In this document: positions 1 through 9,150 of the stretch, piece after piece
Numbering within the stretch: the first letter of the stretch is position 1
Layout of the letters: the number at the start of each line of letters is the position of its first letter
From: an uncultured Muribaculaceae bacterium
GTDB taxonomy: Bacteria > Bacteroidota > Bacteroidia > Bacteroidales > Muribaculaceae
Assembly: GCA_910587075.1 (NCBI GenBank)
Contig: CAJUKE010000011.1
Span: 1-64,000, forward strand
Length of the DNA stretch: 64,000 bases
Reading direction: 5' to 3'
Program-made: the position numbers and the translations under genes
The notes under the pieces: model-generated
Database searches by the model: none
The model's input: the letters and a program-made list of their open reading frames with translations, nothing else
What the model was told of the DNA's origin: nothing

Positions 1-167
1 AGCCCTTCGACCGCGACCGCAAGCCCTTCGACCGCGACCGCAAGCCCTTCGACCGTGACCGCAAGCCCTTCGACCGTGACCGCAAACCCTTCGACCGCGA
101 CCGCAAACCCTTCGACCGCGACCGCAAACCTTTCGACCGCGATCGCAAACCTTTCGACCGCGATTTC
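1..167 (+). repeat. 21-bp in-frame tandem repeat coding PFDRDRK
   Basis: Seven near-identical 21-bp units lie head to tail (units begin near 1, 21, 42, 63, 84, 105 and 126), followed by a degenerate eighth from 147. Units differ only at third positions (AAG/AAA, CGC/CGT, CCC/CCT, GAC/GAT), so the protein repeat is conserved while the DNA has drifted slightly. The left edge is cut by the window. Confidence 0.9.
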
Positions 168-290
168 GACGAACCGCAGTCGGAGAATCCGCTGGCAAAG
201 CGCCGCAACGAAGACCTTCTGAACCGCATCACCGGCGAAGGCCCCAAGCTCAACCAGCCGAATATGCGTTTTCGCAAACCCAAAAACTAA
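1..290 (+). CDS. 3' end of a protein with a PFDRDRK heptad-repeat tail (partial)
   Basis: Only the C-terminal part is in the window; the frame runs open from base 3 to a TAA at 288-290. It encodes about seven consecutive copies of the heptad PFDRDRK (21-nt DNA units, bases 1-146), a degenerate last unit, then a tail ending NMRFRKPKN. The sequence is highly charged, low in hydrophobics and almost surely disordered. Arg/Asp-rich tails of this kind occur on Bacteroidetes RNA-binding proteins such as pseudouridine synthases and DEAD-box helicases, but no catalytic domain is visible here, so the identity is unknown. purD starts 24 nt downstream on the same strand. Confidence 0.75.
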   Translation, partial: PFDRDRKPFDRDRKPFDRDRKPFDRDRKPFDRDRKPFDRDRKPFDRDRKPFDRDFDEPQSENPLAKRRNEDLLNRITGEGPKLNQPNMRFRKPKN

Positions 291-314
291 TCTCCACTCA
301 TCACATACCCCCTT

Positions 315-1589
315 ATGAAGATCCTTCTGCTTGGGTCAGGTGGCCGCGAGGCGGCTCTGGCCTGGAAAATGGCCCAAAGCCCTGAGACCGAGAAACTTTT
401 CATCGCGCCCGGCAATGGCGGCACAGGGAACTACGGCACCAACGTGCCCCTGAAACCGACTGATTTCGAGGCGGTAGGCTCCTTTGTCGACGAAAACGGC
501 ATCGACCTGCTCGTGGTAGGCAACGAGGATCCGCTCGTGGCCGGAATCACCGACTTCATGGCCGAGACGCGCCCTGAGCTGTTAGTGGTAGGCCCACGCA
601 AGGCCGGAGCCATGCTCGAAGGGAGCAAGGACTTCGCCAAACTGTTCATGAGCGAGGAGGGGATCCCCACAGCCCGCTACAAAAGCTTCACCGCCGAAAC
701 CCTGGCCGAAGGGGAGCGTTTCCTCGAAACCCTCAAAGCCCCCTATGTGCTCAAGGCCGACGGCCTCGCCGCCGGTAAGGGCGTGCTTATCATCAACGAC
801 CTCGCCGAGGCTAAGAAAGAGCTTGCCGAGATGCTCGGCGGCATGTTCGGCGCCTCGTCGGCAACGGTAGTTATCGAGGAGTTCCTCTCGGGCATCGAAT
901 GCTCGGTGTTCGTGCTCACCGACGGCCGCGGCGGCTACCGCATCCTCCCCGTCGCCAAGGACTACAAGCGTATCGGCGAGGGTGACACCGGCCTCAACAC
1001 CGGCGGCATGGGAGCCGTTAGCCCCGTGGCCTTCGCCGACGAAGCCTGGATGAAGAAGGTCGAGGAGCGCATCGTGCGCCCCACCGTCGAAGGGCTCATA
1101 CGCCGCGGCATCGACTACCGCGGATTCATCTTCCTGGGCCTCATCAACGTCGACGGCGAGCCTATGGTCATCGAGTACAACGTGCGTATGGGCGACCCCG
1201 AGACCGAGGTTGTGATGCTCCGCGTGGAGTCCGACCTGGTGCCCCTGCTCGCCGCCGCCGCCAAGGGTGAACTCGGCGACCTCCCCCTGAAGGAGGATCC
1301 CCGCGCCGCATCTACCGTAATGCTCGTTTCCGGCGGGTACCCCGGAGCCTATGCCAAGGGTATCGAAATCACCGGGACCGGCGACGTTGACGAGTCGATC
1401 CTGTTCCACGCCGGAACAGCCGAAAAGGATGGCCACCTCGTGACCGCCGGAGGCCGCGTGATCGCCGCCTCCAGCTACGGCACCGACCTGGCCGACGCCC
1501 TGGCCAAGAGCTACCGCTCGGCAGCCAAAGTGAACTTCGACGGCAAGTACTTCCGCCGCGACATCGGCAACGAGTTCCTGCCGAAGTAA
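315..1589 (+). CDS. purD: phosphoribosylamine--glycine ligase (GAR synthetase)
   Basis: ATP-dependent ligation of glycine to 5-phosphoribosylamine, the second step of de novo purine synthesis, in the cytoplasm. The 424-residue length is normal for the family. The N-terminus MKILLLGSGGREAALAWKM carries the family GSGGREHA-type motif. An ATP-grasp domain follows (about 100-290), with the substrate loop GDTGLNTGGMGAVSP near 225-240 and the metal/ATP motif EYNVRMGDPETE near 290. The ATG at 315 gives the expected start. No other purine gene is nearby, so purD is isolated from the pathway here, and a membrane protein gene follows after 23 nt. Confidence 0.97.
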   Translation: MKILLLGSGGREAALAWKMAQSPETEKLFIAPGNGGTGNYGTNVPLKPTDFEAVGSFVDENGIDLLVVGNEDPLVAGITDFMAETRPELLVVGPRKAGAMLEGSKDFAKLFMSEEGIPTARYKSFTAETLAEGERFLETLKAPYVLKADGLAAGKGVLIINDLAEAKKELAEMLGGMFGASSATVVIEEFLSGIECSVFVLTDGRGGYRILPVAKDYKRIGEGDTGLNTGGMGAVSPVAFADEAWMKKVEERIVRPTVEGLIRRGIDYRGFIFLGLINVDGEPMVIEYNVRMGDPETEVVMLRVESDLVPLLAAAAKGELGDLPLKEDPRAASTVMLVSGGYPGAYAKGIEITGTGDVDESILFHAGTAEKDGHLVTAGGRVIAASSYGTDLADALAKSYRSAAKVNFDGKYFRRDIGNEFLPK

Positions 1590-1612
1590 TCCCCATACCC
1601 CGCACACTACCA

Positions 1613-2599
1613 ATGAGTGAACGCGACATAACCGCGCTTCTGCACTCGCGCTGGGGCGCGGGACTCCTTATGGCTCTCGCTATCGCGGGAGCCATAGTGG
1701 CTTATACGCGCCAGGCCGTGGTGCCCATATGGTTTGACCTCGGGCTTGGGCTGACTGCTCCAGGGCGGTGGATTCCGCAAGGGTGGCCGTCGTTGGCGGC
1801 GGGGCTGGCGACCAACGTCGGCATCGGGCTGCTGACGCTCACCATCAACCGCACGTTCAACGTGCTCCGCTCGCTCACGACGCTCGTAGCCGGACTCTTC
1901 TTCGTCATGCAGCTCGGGCTGCCGTCGCTGCTGTGCCAGTTCTACAGCGGCACACTGCTGGCCCTGTTGGTGCTGGTGTGCACGGCCCTGCTGTTTTCGG
2001 CCTACGGGAGCGGGGCCGGGCAGCGGCGGGTGTTCCTGGCGTTCTGCCTCACCACCCTGGCGGCGTTCACCAACGTGTCGTTCGCGCTCTACCTCCCTGT
2101 GCTGCTCGTAGGGTGCGCCCAGATGAGGATATTCAACGGGCGCACTCTCGTGGCCGCCCTCCTCGGGGTGCTCACTCCCCCTTGGCTCCTTATCGGCTTC
2201 GGCATAGTGCGGGTCGAGGAGATTGATATGCCCAGGTGGCTTATGGCATGGTCGCAGTGGGGCGATCCCCACCTTGCGCGGTCGCTCATAGTCACGGGCT
2301 TCACGCTCTTCATAGGCGCGTTCTTCATCACCACCAACCTGATGAAGATTCTGAGCTACAACTCGCGGGTGAGGGCCTACAACGGATTCCTCACCATGAC
2401 GCTGATTGCCACGGCGCTGTACACCCTCTTTGACTTCGGCAGCTTCCGATTCTACCTACCCCTGCTCAATTGCCTTACAGCCTACCAGGCGGCCCACTTC
2501 TTCACCTACCGAAGGGCGCGGCGCAGCTACATACCGATACTTATTCTGATTCTCACCTACTGCGGCTTTTACGCGTGGTCGCTTATCGACATCGTATGA
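1613..2599 (+). CDS. polytopic membrane protein of unknown function
   Basis: A 328-residue protein with roughly nine or ten hydrophobic stretches, starting at residues 15-35, separated by short Arg-containing loops, so it is an integral inner-membrane protein. No catalytic motif is apparent. It sits 23 nt after purD and its stop overlaps the pdxB start (ATGA at 2596-2599), which implies cotranscription and translational coupling. Position beside purD and size recall the Bacteroidetes DUF6427-type membrane proteins, but that is a weak guess from context. A polysaccharide-polymerase-like role is also possible. Function unknown. Confidence 0.8.
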   Translation: MSERDITALLHSRWGAGLLMALAIAGAIVAYTRQAVVPIWFDLGLGLTAPGRWIPQGWPSLAAGLATNVGIGLLTLTINRTFNVLRSLTTLVAGLFFVMQLGLPSLLCQFYSGTLLALLVLVCTALLFSAYGSGAGQRRVFLAFCLTTLAAFTNVSFALYLPVLLVGCAQMRIFNGRTLVAALLGVLTPPWLLIGFGIVRVEEIDMPRWLMAWSQWGDPHLARSLIVTGFTLFIGAFFITTNLMKILSYNSRVRAYNGFLTMTLIATALYTLFDFGSFRFYLPLLNCLTAYQAAHFFTYRRARRSYIPILILILTYCGFYAWSLIDIV

Positions 2600-3639
2600 A
2601 ACACAAGATACTGATTGAAAGCCATGTGCCCTTCACCGAAGGACTCTTCGACGGCGAGGCCGAGGTAACCGTGCTCCGCCCGGAGGAGTTCACCCGCGAG
2701 CGGCTTATCGAAGAAGGGGCCGACGCCATCCTCGTGCGCACCCGCACCCGCTGCGACGCCTCCCTGCTTGAAGGCACCGCGGTGACCGCCGCGGCCACCG
2801 CAACCATAGGCACCGACCACATCGACATCACCTACTGCGAGGCGAATGGTATACAGGTAATCAACGCCCCCGGGTGCAACGCCCCGGCGGTGGCGCAATA
2901 CGTTTTCGCCACCGCGCTCCGCGCCATCAGCGCGACCAAGCCCGAAAGCCTCACCCTCGGAGTGGTCGGCACGGGCCATGTAGGCTCGATCGTGGCGCGG
3001 TGGGGTCGCCAGCTCGGCTTCAAAGTGCTCGAATGCGATCCCCCGAGGGCAGAATGCGAACCCGGCTACCACTCGGAAACTCTCACCGACATTGCCGCAC
3101 GGGCCGACATCATAACATTCCACACGCCACACACCAAGTTGGGCGCGCACCCGACGCACCATCTCGCCAACCAGGCATTTTTCGCCTCGCTCCGCCGCAA
3201 GCCGCTGGTAATAAACTCGGCACGCGGCCCCGTAGTCGATACCGCGGCTATGCTCGACGCTCTTGACCGCGGTCTGGCAGGCGGCGTAATCACCGACTGC
3301 TGGGAGGGGGAACCGCGCATCTCGCTCCCACTGCTCGAAGCTTCGCTGTTCGCCACGCCGCACATCGCGGGGTATTCGCTCGAAGGGAAGAAACGGGCCA
3401 CTCAGATGACTGCCAACGCCCTGCTCGCCCATTTCGGATCCGACCGCCGCGTCGACCTCGGAATCCCCGGCGGAGCCGCCGAAAGCGTTACAGCCGAAGC
3501 GATCACGGCGAGCTACGACCCTGCTGCCGACACAGCGTCGCTACGCAAAGCCTTTACCGACGCGGCTGACACCGAAGCCGCCGCCAAAGCGTTCGAGCAC
3601 CTGCGCGACAGCTACAACCTCCGCGCCGAAGTACGCTGA
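2596..3639 (+). CDS. pdxB: erythronate-4-phosphate dehydrogenase
   Basis: NAD-dependent oxidation of 4-phosphoerythronate in the DXP-dependent route to pyridoxal 5'-phosphate. The product is 347 residues from the ATG at 2596; a longer upstream reading frame exists but the ATGA overlap with the previous gene marks the real start. Family features: ATATIGTDHIDITYC near 70-85, the nucleotide-binding loop GVVGTGHVGSIVARWG near 118-133, INSARGPVVDT near 205-215, and the catalytic His in ATPHIAGYSLEGK near 255. The last 60 residues match the PdxB-specific C-terminal region. serC, which supplies a later step of the same pathway, lies near 24 kb. Confidence 0.95.
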   Translation: MKHKILIESHVPFTEGLFDGEAEVTVLRPEEFTRERLIEEGADAILVRTRTRCDASLLEGTAVTAAATATIGTDHIDITYCEANGIQVINAPGCNAPAVAQYVFATALRAISATKPESLTLGVVGTGHVGSIVARWGRQLGFKVLECDPPRAECEPGYHSETLTDIAARADIITFHTPHTKLGAHPTHHLANQAFFASLRRKPLVINSARGPVVDTAAMLDALDRGLAGGVITDCWEGEPRISLPLLEASLFATPHIAGYSLEGKKRATQMTANALLAHFGSDRRVDLGIPGGAAESVTAEAITASYDPAADTASLRKAFTDAADTEAAAKAFEHLRDSYNLRAEVR

Positions 3640-3660
3640 GCCAACACAAACAAACGCCTT

Positions 3661-4032
3661 ATGATCAAGGAAATGCTTATCGCGGGCGCCGGCGGATTCG
3701 TCGGCACCTGCGGCAGATACCTCGTGAACCGCCTCTGCGCCGCCGCCATACCCGGGGTGTTCCCCTCAGGAACGCTGGCTGTGAACCTCTTAGGATGTTT
3801 CGCGGCCGGACTGCTCTTCGGCCTGGCCGAAAAATCGGAAGCGATGTCCGCGACGACCGCCGCGCTTCTGGTCACCGGCTTCTGCGGCGGATTCACCACT
3901 TTCTCCACCTTCGCCAACGATATGTGGAAGCTGTCCGACAAAGGTGACTGGACGACCCTCGCGCTATACCTCGCGGCAAGCATCGCGGGGGGCTTTCTGC
4001 TCGTTTGCGCCGGAAGGGCCATTATTCGCTGA
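3661..4032 (+). CDS. crcB: fluoride ion channel CrcB/FluC
   Basis: Small dual-topology fluoride exporter of the inner membrane. The 123-residue protein has four hydrophobic segments. It carries the Gly-rich start GAGGFVGTCGRY (family GGxxGxxxRY) and the signature CGGFTTFSTFAND in the third segment, whose Phe residues line the pore. It begins 21 nt after pdxB, probably in the same transcript. There is no room for the fluoride riboswitch that precedes crcB in some bacteria. Confidence 0.95.
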   Translation: MIKEMLIAGAGGFVGTCGRYLVNRLCAAAIPGVFPSGTLAVNLLGCFAAGLLFGLAEKSEAMSATTAALLVTGFCGGFTTFSTFANDMWKLSDKGDWTTLALYLAASIAGGFLLVCAGRAIIR

Positions 4033-4122
4033 GCATTAGCGGGAAACCGACAATGTTAAAGCCGCGGCGCACCGCCTGGTCGGCCACAATAAAAGCCGGA
4101 AAACTGCGTTATAAAGTCAGTT

Positions 4123-7100
4123 ATGCGCGACCAATCTCTCAAAAATATATTACTCACGCTCGTTCTCGGGGTCCTCGCCATCGCGGGGGGCACCCGCGCT
4201 GACGCGTTCACTCTCGACAAATACGCCTCCTCCTCGGCCCTGGCCTCCGGAAAATGGGTCAAGGTATCGGTCGAGCAGTCAGGCATACACCTCTTAAGCG
4301 AGCAGACGCTCCGCGGATGGGGCTTCACAAACCCCTCGCAAGTGAGGGTATACGGCTACGGCGCACGAAAGCTTTCCGACAACCTGAGCGCGTCCACCTT
4401 CTACGACGACCTGCCGCAGGCATTCTCGGAATGGGTCGACGGCAAAGGGCTGTTCTTCTACGCCGAAGGCCCGGTGGGGATGCAGACCACCTCGGGCAAC
4501 TACACCAAGCCCGTACAGAACTACTACACCACCGAGGGTTACTACTATCTCTCCGACAGCCGCCCCGACGACGCCGTAAGAGTGCCGCAGAAAGGGAACA
4601 CGACACCCGGCTCCGTGACCACCCCCTACGATACATTCCTCGACTTCGTATACCACGAGCAGGAGCTTTACTCGCCGGGCGAGGCCGGGCTGCAGCTCGT
4701 CGGGGAGGACTTCAAGTTTACCCGCGACCAGCAGTTCACCCTCACCCTCACCGACCCCGTGGCCGACTCCGACGCGTATATGGAAGCTTCGTTCCTGGCC
4801 CGCACGGGCTCCGGCTCGGTTACCTTCGGTATCACCGCCAACGGCACGAGTGTGATCAACAAGTCATTCTCAGCGGTCACCTCCGAGCACACCCACGCCC
4901 GACAGGAGACCGCACAGGCTACTTTCAAAATCGACGGCACCAAGCAGCTCAACCTGCGCGTCAGCGTGAAATCGGCCTCGTCGCTGCTGCTGGCCAACCT
5001 CGACTACATAGGGCTTCGCTACGAGCGGCATCTCACCCTGGGGAGCAACGCCGCCCAGCTCCCGTTTGAGATGAAGCGGGCCAACCGCGGCGTGCGCCTA
5101 TCCGGGGCCACGGCCTCGACAAGAGTGTGGGACGTTACCTCACCCGCGGCGGTGACGCTGGTCGATGCTGAGGCGACCGACGGCACCCTGGTGTGGACCG
5201 CCCGCAACACCGACACCCGCCAGTACATAGCCTTCACCCCCTCGGCCGGCAAATTCCCCGTGCCGAAACTCAAGGGTACGGTGGCCAACCAGAACCTCCA
5301 CGGCATAGCCGACACCCCGGATATGATCATCATCGCGCCCCGCCAGTGGAGCGACCAGGCCGAGCGTCTTGCCGAATACCGCCGCCAGAGCGCCGACTCG
5401 CTGAAAGTGCTTGTGCTCGACGCGGATGAAATCTACAACGAATTCTCTTCGGGCACGCCCCATGTGCAGGGTCTGCGCAAGTGCCTGAAGATGTTCTACG
5501 ACCGCGGGATGGCGGCGGGCAACGCGCCGCGCTTCGCCCTGATGATGGGCCGCGTGTTCTACGACAACCGCCTCCTCACCGCCACCGGGCGCTCCCTTGG
5601 CTACCCCATCCTCCCCGGATGGTTCTCGGAGCGCGGACTTAGCGACACCGAAAGCTACACCACCGACGATATGCTCGCCTTCCTCGAAGACGGCTCGGGC
5701 TCGAATATGGGCAACGACAAGCTGTCGCTCGCGCTGGGGCGCCTCCCGGTGACCTCACGCGCCGATGCCGAGCAAGCCGTTACCAAAATCATAAACTACG
5801 AGACCGACGCCCCCTCCGGCACCTGGAAAAACAATATGCTCACGCTGGCCGACGACCAGGACTCGGCGGTGCATATGAAGCAGTCCGACGCCATGTGGAA
5901 CGCCCTGCTCAAGTCCGAGCACGGCGGCGACGCCTTCTACCGCAAAATCTACACAGACCAGTACGAGCTGGTGTCGAACGTCTACACCCAGGCCCGCACC
6001 GAATTCTACCGCGCCCTCGACGAGGGTATCCTCTGGTGGAACTACATAGGCCACGCCTCCCCCACCTCGCTAACAGCCGAAGGTGTGGTAACCTATACCG
6101 ACCTTAACGGCCTATACCTGCGCCATCTCCCGGTAATCTACGCCGCGACCTGCGACTTCATGCGCTGGGACTCCGGCACGGTTTCCGGCGCCGAAATCCT
6201 GTTCAAGAACTCCGACGGCGGCGTGATCGGCGCCATAAGCGCGACCCGCCCGGTGTTCATCACCGAAAACGGCTACCTCTCCGAGTCGATGGGCCGCGAG
6301 ATAATGCTCCGCGACGACAGCGGCAAGCTCCGCCCGCTGGGCGAAATCTACCGCCAGGCCAAAAACAACTTCTCCAAGGATAAACCCGTCTCCGACACCA
6401 ACAAGCTCCGCTATGTGCTCCTCGGCGACCCCGCTATGAGGCTCGCGATGCCGGCCCTGCGGCTCGTTGTCGACGAAATCAACGGCGCGGAGGTGGCCGA
6501 CCCCGACGACGACTCGAAAGACCCCACCATAATCATGGCCCGCCAGCGGGTCACCATTAAGGGACACATCGAAAACAGCCGCGGCGAGGCGCTTACCGAC
6601 TTCACCGGCCAGGTGAACTCGGTGCTCTACGACGCCGACCGCTCCATCACCACCCTCGGCAACGGCGAGAAGGGTGAACCCTATGCCTTCGACACCCACG
6701 GCGGACGACTCCACATGGGTAGCGACTCGATAGTCAACGGCGTGTTCACCATCAACATACCGATGCCCGCCGAGGTGGCCGACAATTTCCGCACCGCGAC
6801 CCTCAACATCTACGCCCGCTCGACCGACGGCCGCGAGGGTGCCGGTGTCGACCGCCGCTTCTACGTCTACGGCTCCGACCCCGACGCGGAGGAGGACAAG
6901 CTCCCCCCGGTGATTGAGAGTATGTACCTCAACCACCCGTCGTTCCGCGACGGCAAGACCGTCAACCAGTCGCCGATGCTCCTGGCCCGCGTCAGCGACA
7001 ACCGCGCCATAAACCTCTCGACCTCCGGCGTGGGGCACCAGATGTGCCTCATACTCGACGGGAGCCGCACCTACACCGATGTGGCCAATTTCTACACCCC

Positions 7101-7566
7101 GTTTGCCGACGGCGCCCCCGGCGGCGACATCGCCTACCAGTTTGACAACCTCGCACCGGGGCTGCACACGCTCAAGCTCAGGGTTTGGGACACGGCGCCG
7201 AACTCCGCCGAGGCCGAACTGTCGTTCGTGGTCGAGAGCGACCTCGCCCCCTCGATCCACGAGGTGTACACCGACGCGAACCCCGCGCGCGACCACGCCA
7301 ACTTCTTCGTTACCCACGACCGCCCCGACCAGTCGACCACCGTCACCATCGAAGTGTACGATATGATGGGGCGCCCGGTATGGAGCAGCACCCGCACCGG
7401 CCGCAGCGATATGTTTGAGTCGGCCCCCATCGCCTGGGACCTACGCAACTCGGCAGGCCACAGAGTGCCCCGCGGCCTCTACATATACCGCGCCACGATC
7501 ACCGACGACAGCTCCGGCGAGAAGTCGTCGACCGCCTCGCGACGCCTCGCCGTGGCAGCTCCCTGA
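4123..7566 (+). CDS. porU: type IX secretion system sortase PorU (C25 peptidase)
   Basis: Cell-surface gingipain-like cysteine protease that removes the C-terminal signal of T9SS cargo and links cargo to lipopolysaccharide. The protein has 1147 residues with a signal peptide (ILLTLVLGVLAIAGGTRADA). The C25 domain spans about 390-770, with the catalytic His in NYIGHAS (His644) and the nucleophile in AATCDFMRW (Cys677). Ig-like domains follow, then a C-terminal sorting-like domain beginning near EVYTDANPARDHANF and ending with a GLYIYRA strand, as PorU homologues have. The secreted protease at 32432 and porW at 57185 belong to the same system. A YhcH-family gene follows after 37 nt. Confidence 0.93.
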   Translation: MRDQSLKNILLTLVLGVLAIAGGTRADAFTLDKYASSSALASGKWVKVSVEQSGIHLLSEQTLRGWGFTNPSQVRVYGYGARKLSDNLSASTFYDDLPQAFSEWVDGKGLFFYAEGPVGMQTTSGNYTKPVQNYYTTEGYYYLSDSRPDDAVRVPQKGNTTPGSVTTPYDTFLDFVYHEQELYSPGEAGLQLVGEDFKFTRDQQFTLTLTDPVADSDAYMEASFLARTGSGSVTFGITANGTSVINKSFSAVTSEHTHARQETAQATFKIDGTKQLNLRVSVKSASSLLLANLDYIGLRYERHLTLGSNAAQLPFEMKRANRGVRLSGATASTRVWDVTSPAAVTLVDAEATDGTLVWTARNTDTRQYIAFTPSAGKFPVPKLKGTVANQNLHGIADTPDMIIIAPRQWSDQAERLAEYRRQSADSLKVLVLDADEIYNEFSSGTPHVQGLRKCLKMFYDRGMAAGNAPRFALMMGRVFYDNRLLTATGRSLGYPILPGWFSERGLSDTESYTTDDMLAFLEDGSGSNMGNDKLSLALGRLPVTSRADAEQAVTKIINYETDAPSGTWKNNMLTLADDQDSAVHMKQSDAMWNALLKSEHGGDAFYRKIYTDQYELVSNVYTQARTEFYRALDEGILWWNYIGHASPTSLTAEGVVTYTDLNGLYLRHLPVIYAATCDFMRWDSGTVSGAEILFKNSDGGVIGAISATRPVFITENGYLSESMGREIMLRDDSGKLRPLGEIYRQAKNNFSKDKPVSDTNKLRYVLLGDPAMRLAMPALRLVVDEINGAEVADPDDDSKDPTIIMARQRVTIKGHIENSRGEALTDFTGQVNSVLYDADRSITTLGNGEKGEPYAFDTHGGRLHMGSDSIVNGVFTINIPMPAEVADNFRTATLNIYARSTDGREGAGVDRRFYVYGSDPDAEEDKLPPVIESMYLNHPSFRDGKTVNQSPMLLARVSDNRAINLSTSGVGHQMCLILDGSRTYTDVANFYTPFADGAPGGDIAYQFDNLAPGLHTLKLRVWDTAPNSAEAELSFVVESDLAPSIHEVYTDANPARDHANFFVTHDRPDQSTTVTIEVYDMMGRPVWSSTRTGRSDMFESAPIAWDLRNSAGHRVPRGLYIYRATITDDSSGEKSSTASRRLAVAAP

Positions 7567-7603
7567 CAATAAACAGCAACCTAACTTCTAAAAATATACC
7601 GCA

Positions 7604-8047
7604 ATGATTATCGGAACATTGGAAAACGCCGAGCGCTACTATCCGCTCCACCCCGGCTTCAAGCCCCTCTTTGAATTCGTCAAAGGCAACGACTTCGACA
7701 AACTCCCCGCCGGGAAAATCTACCTCCAGGGCAAGGACGTGTTCGTGAACAACGCCACCATCGAGCCCAAGAAGGCCGAGAACCAGCCCCTGGAGATGCA
7801 CCGCGACTACATCGACGTGCACATCGCCCTCGAAGACGGCGAAGTGTTCGGCTGGAAGCCCATCGAAAACCTCAGCAAGCAGGGCGAATACAACGAGGCC
7901 AAGGACTGCGCCCTCGTCGACGATCCCGCCGAAATCTACGTCACCCTCAAAAAGGGCGACTTCGTGATCGTCTACCCCGAAGACCCCCACGCCCCCAACA
8001 TCGGCACCTCGACCATCCGCAAAGTCATCGGCAAAATCCGCCTCTGA
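7604..8047 (+). CDS. YhcH/YjgK/YiaL family protein
   Basis: A 147-residue cupin-like protein of the family that includes E. coli NanQ (sialic acid anomerase) and EbgC. Visible features are the start MIIGTLENAERYYPLHPGF, the central EMHRDYIDVHIALEDGEVFGW with the family His-Arg and His pattern, and the metal-site-like YPEDPHAPN near 125-133. Family members are thought to bind sugars and a metal and to assist sugar or sialic acid use. There is no sugar catabolic gene beside it, so the substrate cannot be named. It lies 37 nt after porU and is followed by a terminator. Confidence 0.9.
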   Translation: MIIGTLENAERYYPLHPGFKPLFEFVKGNDFDKLPAGKIYLQGKDVFVNNATIEPKKAENQPLEMHRDYIDVHIALEDGEVFGWKPIENLSKQGEYNEAKDCALVDDPAEIYVTLKKGDFVIVYPEDPHAPNIGTSTIRKVIGKIRL

Positions 8048-8089
8048 TACCCCCATTCCCCGGCCCACCCCGGCACGGGCAAAAATACC

Positions 8090-8135
8090 CCGGCACGCGC
8101 CCTGCCCCTCGGCTCAGCGCGTGCCGGCTTTCTTT
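8090..8135 (+). terminator. intrinsic terminator after the YhcH-family gene
   Basis: An 11-bp perfect stem: left arm CCGGCACGCGC at 8090-8100, 16-nt loop, right arm at 8117-8127, followed by CTTTCTTT. It lies 42 nt past the YhcH-family stop and just before the 3' end of the opposing RAYT gene. Confidence 0.7.
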
Positions 8136-8149
8136 ACGCCCATTTATGC

Positions 8150-9103
8150 TTACGCCATCACCGAAGCGCCCGCCGAGGCCGCTATAGCTTCGGCCAAAGC
8201 GTTCATTGAAAGCGCCTGTGAGCGGCTTACCACAGTTCTTCGCAGTTTGTCGGGCCAAGGGGCGAGCAGCAACAACCTACCCTCGGCACAAAGATCAAAC
8301 TCCCGGCCCGCAGGTTTGAAGCGCTCCTCGAACCCCTCGTTGCGAAGAACTATAACGCGGCCACCCATCTCTATCGCCCGGTTGCGGACCTCCTTTTCTG
8401 CCTTACTGATGAACGGCGATACCAGAACTCCCCCGTTGTCTGCGCAGGCCAGCCATTCATCAACCTTACTGCTTCGGACCTCTTCCGTATCGGCTCTGTG
8501 GATAATCACGGCTCTAATATCATAGTCGTGCAGTAGGAATATATTGCCGTAGGCCGCTAACTCCCTGCCGGCGATTGAGATATGGTTGAATCGCTGGAAA
8601 AGGTCAGGGTTCGCGGCCTTTACAGCCGCCCGGCGGGGATTGTCGGCTATGTACCGCGTGGCCGCTACCATATGTGCGTCGTCCCAGATAATGCGGTCGT
8701 TAAAGCCCCGACAGAAAAGCGATTTTACCTCGTTGTGCCCCCCGAGTAGCGCCCATCGCTTTGAGCAAGCCCCCTTGAATCCGCCTATATACGCGCCTAA
8801 TGGTTTTGGCATAGTATGGGTTACCGCTGCGGTGAAGTGTATATGGTCAGGCATTATAACAGAGCCTATAATCCAAATATATGGTTGCCGCTCATGAATG
8901 CCGAGCATCGCGTCGCGCACGTCCATACCCAAGGGGGTGAGGCTCAATACCCTCCTTTGGAAATCAAATACCGCCAACGGCGGTGCTCCCGCTACCCTGG
9001 TGATGGTAATCATATACCGCCCCGGCCTGGTGTAGTCATGAAAGAACGCCCTGTGGGTATTCCGGTGTACTGGCTCCCGCGACGCGAAACGAGAATTTCT
9101 CAT
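8150..9103 (-). CDS. REP-associated tyrosine transposase (RAYT) with a DprA/SLOG-like C-terminal domain
   Basis: A Y1-type HUH endonuclease of the IS200/RAYT class that nicks single-stranded hairpin DNA. In the 317-residue protein the HUH motif is MPDHIHF (His87 and His89), followed by GFNDRIIWDD (133-142) and the catalytic Tyr region ATRYIADNPRRA (Tyr151). RAYTs usually end soon after this point. Here about 130 more residues follow (185-317), containing GGVLVSPFISKAEKEVRNRA, GGRVIVLRNEGF and GRLLLLAPW, which resembles a Rossmann-like DprA/SLOG fold. No second orf or IS ends are seen, so this is a single-copy domesticated-type RAYT. A perfect hairpin lies 47 nt upstream of its start (9151-9193). 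The RAYT call is secure; the nature of the C-terminal domain is inference. Confidence 0.88.
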   Translation of the reverse strand: MRNSRFASREPVHRNTHRAFFHDYTRPGRYMITITRVAGAPPLAVFDFQRRVLSLTPLGMDVRDAMLGIHERQPYIWIIGSVIMPDHIHFTAAVTHTMPKPLGAYIGGFKGACSKRWALLGGHNEVKSLFCRGFNDRIIWDDAHMVAATRYIADNPRRAAVKAANPDLFQRFNHISIAGRELAAYGNIFLLHDYDIRAVIIHRADTEEVRSSKVDEWLACADNGGVLVSPFISKAEKEVRNRAIEMGGRVIVLRNEGFEERFKPAGREFDLCAEGRLLLLAPWPDKLRRTVVSRSQALSMNALAEAIAASAGASVMA

Positions 9104-9150
9104 TGGTTAAGAGGGTGCTAAGGGTTTAAACTTGGGGGAGTGAATTGAGC

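Noticed and set aside
1..167. Possible CRISPR array
   Set aside because: The 21-bp units are directly adjacent with no spacers and are in frame with a coding tail.
3640..3660. Fluoride riboswitch before crcB
   Set aside because: Only 21 nt separate pdxB and crcB, too short for the known RNA.
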